A stretch of 7,957 nt of DNA from Flavobacterium psychrophilum (GTDB lineage: Bacteria > Bacteroidota > Bacteroidia > Flavobacteriales > Flavobacteriaceae): NCBI GenBank assembly GCA_003243255.1, contig QFQM01000197.1:1-7957 (forward strand), given 5' to 3'. The position numbers and the translations under genes are program-made. Position 1 is the stretch's first letter. Each line of letters opens with the position of its first letter. The notes beneath the pieces are model-generated. The model saw only the letters and a list, made by a program, of their open reading frames with translations, was not told the DNA's origin and did not search any database. Shown piece after piece: positions 5,239 through 7,957 of this stretch.

Positions 5239-5311
5239 TGACCCGGCTGGGATTCGAACCCAGGACCCCATCATTAAAAGTGATGTGCTCTACCAGCTGA
5301 GCTACCGAGTC
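5239..5311 (-). tRNA. tRNA-Lys (anticodon UUU)
   Basis: A 73-nt class I tRNA. The acceptor stem is GACTCGG/CCGGGTC (7 bp with one G-U). The D arm contains AGCTCAGCTGGTAGAGC. The anticodon stem CATCA/TGATG encloses CTTTTAA, giving anticodon UUU. The T arm is CTGGG-TTCGAAT-CCCAG. The discriminator is A and CCA is not encoded. It is the promoter-proximal tRNA of the pair, with a consensus promoter about 28 bp upstream. Confidence 0.96.
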
Positions 5312-5338
5312 TGTTATTTCATTCCCTGAATGCGGGTG

Positions 5339-5370
5339 CAAATATACGCATCATTATTTCATTATTCAAA
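5339..5370 (-). promoter_or_regulatory. Consensus Bacteroidota promoter for the tRNA genes
   Basis: On the minus strand TTTG (5370-5367) and TATATTTG (5346-5339) are separated by 20 bp, an exact fit to the -33/-7 consensus TTTG-N17-23-TAnnTTTG. The start would lie near 5334, giving a leader of about 20 nt before tRNA-Lys. It is the best promoter match in the window, as expected for a stable RNA gene. Confidence 0.75.
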
Positions 5371-5538
5371 GCGTTTCTGAGAGAAATTTTAGATTTTTTC
5401 TATTATTTTTTTTAACGCCTTTATTTATAGGGGCTTATTGCTAAAGAAAATTTTACTTCATTTTAACGTTATCTTATAATTCGACATTATTTCGGCTAAA
5501 ATAAAGGGTTCTCACAAAAAAGTGAGTAAAATTGCAGT
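5371..5538. other. AT-rich intergenic region upstream of aroK
   Basis: No gene is visible. The region is T-rich on the plus strand (for example 5402-5413). A 5-bp hairpin CTCAC-AAAAAA-GTGAG lies at 5511-5526, directly followed by TAAAATTG (5527-5534), one mismatch from TAnnTTTG and 4 bp before the aroK ATG. This could be the aroK promoter with an operator-like inverted repeat, but no -33 element at good spacing is seen. GCGTT at 5371-5375 and AACGC at 5414-5418 could form the base of a weak long hairpin. Confidence 0.35.
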
Positions 5539-6054
5539 ATGAAAAAAGTAATTTTGTGCGGATATATGGCTTCGGGTAAAACGACAACGGCTAAACTTCT
5601 TGCCGAAAAGACCCAATTGACCCATATAGATCTTGATGAGGTAATCGAAAAGAATACCGGTAAAACCATTCCGCAGCTATTTCAGGAGGAAGGAGAGATA
5701 AAATTCCGTAAACTGGAACACCAAACCCTGAATGCTCTTATAAATGATTCTGAGGGCTTTGTTTTGAGTCTGGGAGGGGGAACGCCTGTTTATGCCAATA
5801 ATCATCTCGTAATGCAGCGTGACGATGTGGTATCGGTTTATCTTAAAACAGGAATAGGAGAGATTATAAAAAGAATAAAAGCACAGAAAGGACAGCGTCC
5901 GCTCCTGGATGCTTTAAAAGAGGAAGAACTGGACGAATTCATCGGGCAGCATCTTTTTGAGCGCAGCTATTATTACCATCAGGCAAAGCATGTGGTAGCT
6001 ACCGACGGGAAATCGCCGGATGAAGTGGTAAACGAGATTATGAAGCTTATTTAG
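5539..6054 (+). CDS. aroK: Shikimate kinase
   Basis: Cytosolic enzyme that phosphorylates shikimate at the 3-hydroxyl with ATP, the fifth step of the shikimate pathway to chorismate and aromatic amino acids. The 171-residue length matches AroK. The Walker A loop GYMASGKTT is at residues 8-16; DLD at 31-33 supplies the Mg and shikimate-binding Asp33; Arg57 (FRKLE) and GGG at 79-81 complete the shikimate pocket. The lid contains Arg120 (GQRPLL), and Arg142 (ERSYYY) matches the C-terminal substrate-contacting Arg. All expected residues are present, so the enzyme should be active. It stands alone without other aro genes nearby. Its TAG stop overlaps the stop codon of the convergent phosphoribosyltransferase gene by 4 bp. 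A possible promoter lies immediately before the ATG. Confidence 0.95.
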   Translation: MKKVILCGYMASGKTTTAKLLAEKTQLTHIDLDEVIEKNTGKTIPQLFQEEGEIKFRKLEHQTLNALINDSEGFVLSLGGGTPVYANNHLVMQRDDVVSVYLKTGIGEIIKRIKAQKGQRPLLDALKEEELDEFIGQHLFERSYYYHQAKHVVATDGKSPDEVVNEIMKLI

Positions 6055-6548
6055 TCTTCCAGATAAGCGTGCTGCTCTTCAGCGTCTAAAACAACCTGTA
6101 CATTTTCGCGCAGCGAAGTAGAAAGCGATAATCCTTTAAAGTCGGCTTTAACAGGGTATTGCTTGTGGTTTCTGTCTACCAGTACCGCAGTTTTGAATTT
6201 CTTGAGCGGAACGTCAAGAAAATGCCTTACGCCATATATCAGTGTAGTGCCGCTGTTCAGTACGTCGTCAACAAGCACCAGGCTTTTGTTGGCATACTCT
6301 TCGGGCTTTAAGGAAGTCTGCACCGGTTCCAGCGGTTGCTGCTTGTTTATCTTCACCTCACACAACGTGGCTTTTATATCTGATATCTTCTCTATTTCGG
6401 CAGCAAGTTTTTGTGCAAACAGATAACCGTTTGCTGCAATTCCGGCAATAACAACTTCGGTGTCATCCGGAAAAGTTTCGTATATCTGATATGCGATGCG
6501 TCTTGTTTTATGGTCTATTTCCTGTTGTGTAAGGATGATGTTTTTCAT
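6051..6548 (-). CDS. PyrR-like type I phosphoribosyltransferase
   Basis: Predicted 165-residue phosphoribosyltransferase. The PRPP-binding loop LVLVDDVLNSGTT lies at residues 90-102 with the acidic pair Asp94-Asp95. IAGIAANGYLFAQKLA at about 34-49 corresponds to the PyrR segment that binds pyrophosphate. LVDRNHKQYPVKADFKGLSLSTS at about 123-145 closely follows the PyrR signature (VDRGHRELPI..DF.G...PTS). PyrR of Firmicutes is a uracil phosphoribosyltransferase and RNA-binding attenuator of pyr operons; this protein is slightly shorter and has SGTT where PyrR has TGRT. No pyr gene is adjacent, so attenuation is not supported and the base specificity is open. The start at 6548 is 13 nt downstream of the predicted transcription start. 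It lies 55 bp after the S4 gene on the same strand but has its own promoter. Confidence 0.82.
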   Translation of the reverse strand: MKNIILTQQEIDHKTRRIAYQIYETFPDDTEVVIAGIAANGYLFAQKLAAEIEKISDIKATLCEVKINKQQPLEPVQTSLKPEEYANKSLVLVDDVLNSGTTLIYGVRHFLDVPLKKFKTAVLVDRNHKQYPVKADFKGLSLSTSLRENVQVVLDAEEQHAYLED

Positions 6549-6567
6549 TATAGGGTATAATTTGTCT

Positions 6568-6575
6568 CAAAGATA
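6568..6575 (-). promoter_or_regulatory. -7 box for the PyrR-like gene
   Basis: The minus strand reads TATCTTTG, an exact TAnnTTTG match, 19 bp upstream of the ATG. Predicted start near 6561 with a leader of about 13 nt. No TTG is visible at the -33 position. Confidence 0.5.
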
Positions 6576-6603
6576 AAAAAAGAGTTGGCTTACTGTACGG
6601 ATT

Positions 6604-6993
6604 TTATTCGTCATCGTGTTCATCGTCAAAATCCATTCCGTACTCGTCAAGGTCACGGCGGTCTTTTTTGGTAGGCCTTCCCGTTCCGGCAGCACGATAA
6701 TGCGCTTTGGATAATTTAAGCAGTTCCAGATGTTCAAATGCTTCGGCAGGTGTTTCGTCTTTGCGGTAAATGTCTACCAGTTTCGGCCCGACACGATTTG
6801 CCGGTATATCCAGTACCGATAATATATAGTTTATCTGGTCGCGGCGAACGGTAACCTTATCTCCGGGGAAAACATCACGCGATGCTTTTGCCTGCTGCCC
6901 GTTTACGGTTACATGTCCTTTTTGTATGGCCTGTGTTGCAATACTACGTGTTTTGTAATAGCGCACGCACCATAAATATTTGTCAATCCTCAT
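6604..6993 (-). CDS. Hsp15-like S4-domain RNA-binding protein
   Basis: Predicted 129-residue ribosome-associated protein. The S4 RNA-binding domain occupies about residues 1-65, with MRIDKYLWCVRYYKTRS, AIQKGHVTVNGQQAKASRDVFPGDKVTV, the standard S4 alpha-L pattern. A central helix follows (ETPAEAFEHLELLKLSKAHYR), then the GRPTKKDRRDLDEY block typical of Hsp15 (HslR) homologues, and an acidic tail (DFDDEHDDE). In E. coli Hsp15 binds free 50S subunits that still carry peptidyl-tRNA and helps recycle them; the same role here is inferred from family. The start at 6993 aligns with the conserved M-R-[IL]-D-K-[YW]-L-W N-terminus. It is divergent from the FKBP lipoprotein gene with an 80-bp shared promoter region. 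Confidence 0.88.
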   Translation of the reverse strand: MRIDKYLWCVRYYKTRSIATQAIQKGHVTVNGQQAKASRDVFPGDKVTVRRDQINYILSVLDIPANRVGPKLVDIYRKDETPAEAFEHLELLKLSKAHYRAAGTGRPTKKDRRDLDEYGMDFDDEHDDE

Positions 6994-7026
6994 ACTAATT
7001 CGTAAAAATCGCTGTTATTAGCAATA

Positions 7027-7034
7027 CAAAAATA
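7027..7034 (-). promoter_or_regulatory. -7 box for the Hsp15-like gene
   Basis: The minus strand reads TATTTTTG, an exact TAnnTTTG match, 33 bp upstream of the ATG, predicting a start near 7022 and a leader of about 28 nt. It lies 11 bp from the plus-strand box of the divergent gene, so the two promoters overlap. Confidence 0.45.
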
Positions 7035-7045
7035 AATGAAAATTG

Positions 7046-7053
7046 TATCTTGC
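7046..7053 (+). promoter_or_regulatory. Possible -7 region for the FKBP lipoprotein gene
   Basis: TATCTTGC resembles TAnnTTTG with one T missing, 20 bp before the ATG at 7074. No good -33 element is visible. Low confidence, given only because position and leader length fit the divergent arrangement. Confidence 0.3.
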
Positions 7054-7073
7054 GCCCATTAAAAAAAATTAAA

Positions 7074-7957
7074 ATGAAGAGATTTTTAAAGGCCTTCAGC
7101 CTTATTGCTTTTATTGCCGTTTTTGCTTCATGCAAAAAAGACGACGATGCTACTGTAGCTCCTCCAAGAGATTTTACAGTACAAAATAATGCTGATACTG
7201 ATAGTATTGTAAAGTTCCTGAAAACGCATTATATTGTTCTTGACCAGACTACATATGATGCTACATTTCCTGAAATTACAGATGGTGTTACGGAGCCTTC
7301 TATTTGGGATAATACTACTTACCCGCTAAAATCTACTGTAGTACACAGAAATGATATAGATTATACTGTTTATTATCTTAACTTTCGTCAGGGGGTAGGA
7401 GATGCACCAAGTGGTGTGGATGATATCACTGTAAATTACAGAGGTACACTGTTGGATGGTACCCAGTTCGACTACAGGCCAATTACAGGTGAAGGTTTTT
7501 CGCTTAACGATGTTGTAGCAAAAGGCTGGCAGGATATTTTACCATTATTTAATGGAGGTACTTATGTGGATGGTGGAGCAGGGGAGCCTGCTACATTTAC
7601 CGATTTTGGAGCTGGCGCAATGTTTCTGCCTTCAGGATTAGCGTATTTTAACAGTTCTCCAAAAAGCATTGTGCCTGTATATTCATGTATGGTATTTACA
7701 TTCCAGTTATTTGATGTTACTTACACTGATCTTGATGGTGATAAAATATTGAATAAAGATGAGTTTGACTGGACGAAAAACGAAGAAACAGGCGAATGGC
7801 AAAAAATACCTGTAGTATTTAGCGACACCGACGGTGATGGTATACCTAATTATGCAGATGCTGACGATGATGGTGATGGTTTTCTCACTATTGACGAAAT
7901 CAGGAAAGTAGTGAATGGTTTGCCAAGTGCAAATGAATATTATACTTATGATGAAAT
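7074..7957 (+). CDS. FKBP-type peptidyl-prolyl isomerase lipoprotein, 3' end cut off
   Basis: The first 294 codons are present and the frame is still open at the window end. Residues 1-19 form a lipoprotein signal peptide (KRFLKAFSLIAFIAVFAS) with lipobox FASC and Cys20. The mature start CKKDDD resembles the Bacteroidota surface-export signal of lipoproteins, so an outer-membrane, possibly cell-surface, location is inferred. The FKBP domain lies at about 115-215: ITVNYRGTLLDGTQFD (118-133), VVAKGWQDILPLF (147-159) with the pocket-floor Trp152, LPSGLAYF (185-192), and a last strand VFTFQLFDV. These cover the usual pocket residues. After it come Asp-rich calcium-binding-type loops: DLDGDKILNKDE (219-230), DTDGDGIPNYAD (251-262) and DADDDGDGFLTIDE (262-275), like EF-hand or thrombospondin type 3 repeats. 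Likely role: folding of exported proteins. Confidence 0.88.
   Translation, partial: MKRFLKAFSLIAFIAVFASCKKDDDATVAPPRDFTVQNNADTDSIVKFLKTHYIVLDQTTYDATFPEITDGVTEPSIWDNTTYPLKSTVVHRNDIDYTVYYLNFRQGVGDAPSGVDDITVNYRGTLLDGTQFDYRPITGEGFSLNDVVAKGWQDILPLFNGGTYVDGGAGEPATFTDFGAGAMFLPSGLAYFNSSPKSIVPVYSCMVFTFQLFDVTYTDLDGDKILNKDEFDWTKNEETGEWQKIPVVFSDTDGDGIPNYADADDDGDGFLTIDEIRKVVNGLPSANEYYTYDE

Noticed and set aside
4978..5274. Open frames on both strands across 4978-5274
   Set aside because: They run through the terminator and the tRNA genes; their translations simply read tRNA arms.
5110..5311. tRNA genes as an integration site of a mobile island
   Set aside because: I found no second copy of either tRNA 3' end in the window and no integrase; the accessory-like genes may be linked by chance.
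1..7957. CRISPR array, transposon, toxin-antitoxin or phage defence system
   Set aside because: No regularly spaced repeats, transposase or integrase motifs, or defence-type protein pairs are visible; the MazG-like gene pairs with an NTF2-like gene, not a toxin.

Overview
The window looks like chromosomal DNA of a Bacteroidota bacterium, most likely a member of the Flavobacteriaceae. Several upstream regions carry exact copies of the Bacteroidota -7 box TAnnTTTG, start codons mostly lack strong Shine-Dalgarno sequences and sit in A-rich leaders, and neither tRNA gene encodes its CCA end. The DNA is AT-rich. A predicted lipoprotein begins CKKDDD, which resembles the Bacteroidota lipoprotein surface-export signal. 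The genus is inference.

Left part (about 1-4985) is an accessory-type metabolic and regulatory cluster. It opens with the 3' end of a short-chain dehydrogenase/reductase (SDR) gene followed by an AraC-family regulator. Next come an NTF2/SnoaL-like gene and a MazG-like gene, 3 bp apart. Convergent to these are a DUF1801 gene and a RibD-C/dihydrofolate-reductase-fold gene on the minus strand. Then a second, complete SDR gene is again followed by an AraC-family regulator. The two regulators are clear paralogues, so the region holds two SDR-then-AraC modules. Upstream of the complete SDR gene is an 8-bp direct repeat with exactly 21 bp periodicity, abutting the predicted -33 region. This is the arrangement expected of an AraC-family activator site and is the best candidate for undescribed regulation here.

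Middle part (about 5000-5540) holds a strong bidirectional terminator and two minus-strand tRNA genes, Lys(UUU) then Leu(GAG), with a terminator-like hairpin between them. A textbook Bacteroidota promoter lies before tRNA-Lys. A 227-bp AT-rich region with no gene separates it from shikimate kinase.

Right part (5539-7957) looks like core genome: aroK on the plus strand; a PyrR-like phosphoribosyltransferase convergent with it (stop codons overlap by 4 bp); an Hsp15-like S4 RNA-binding protein upstream of that on the minus strand; and, divergent from it, an FKBP-type peptidyl-prolyl isomerase lipoprotein with Asp-rich calcium-binding-type repeats, cut off by the window end.

I see no CRISPR array, transposase, phage gene or recognisable defence system. 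The most interesting material is regulatory: the paired SDR/AraC modules, the 21-bp tandem operator, a hairpin between SDR and AraC, and the tRNA hairpin.
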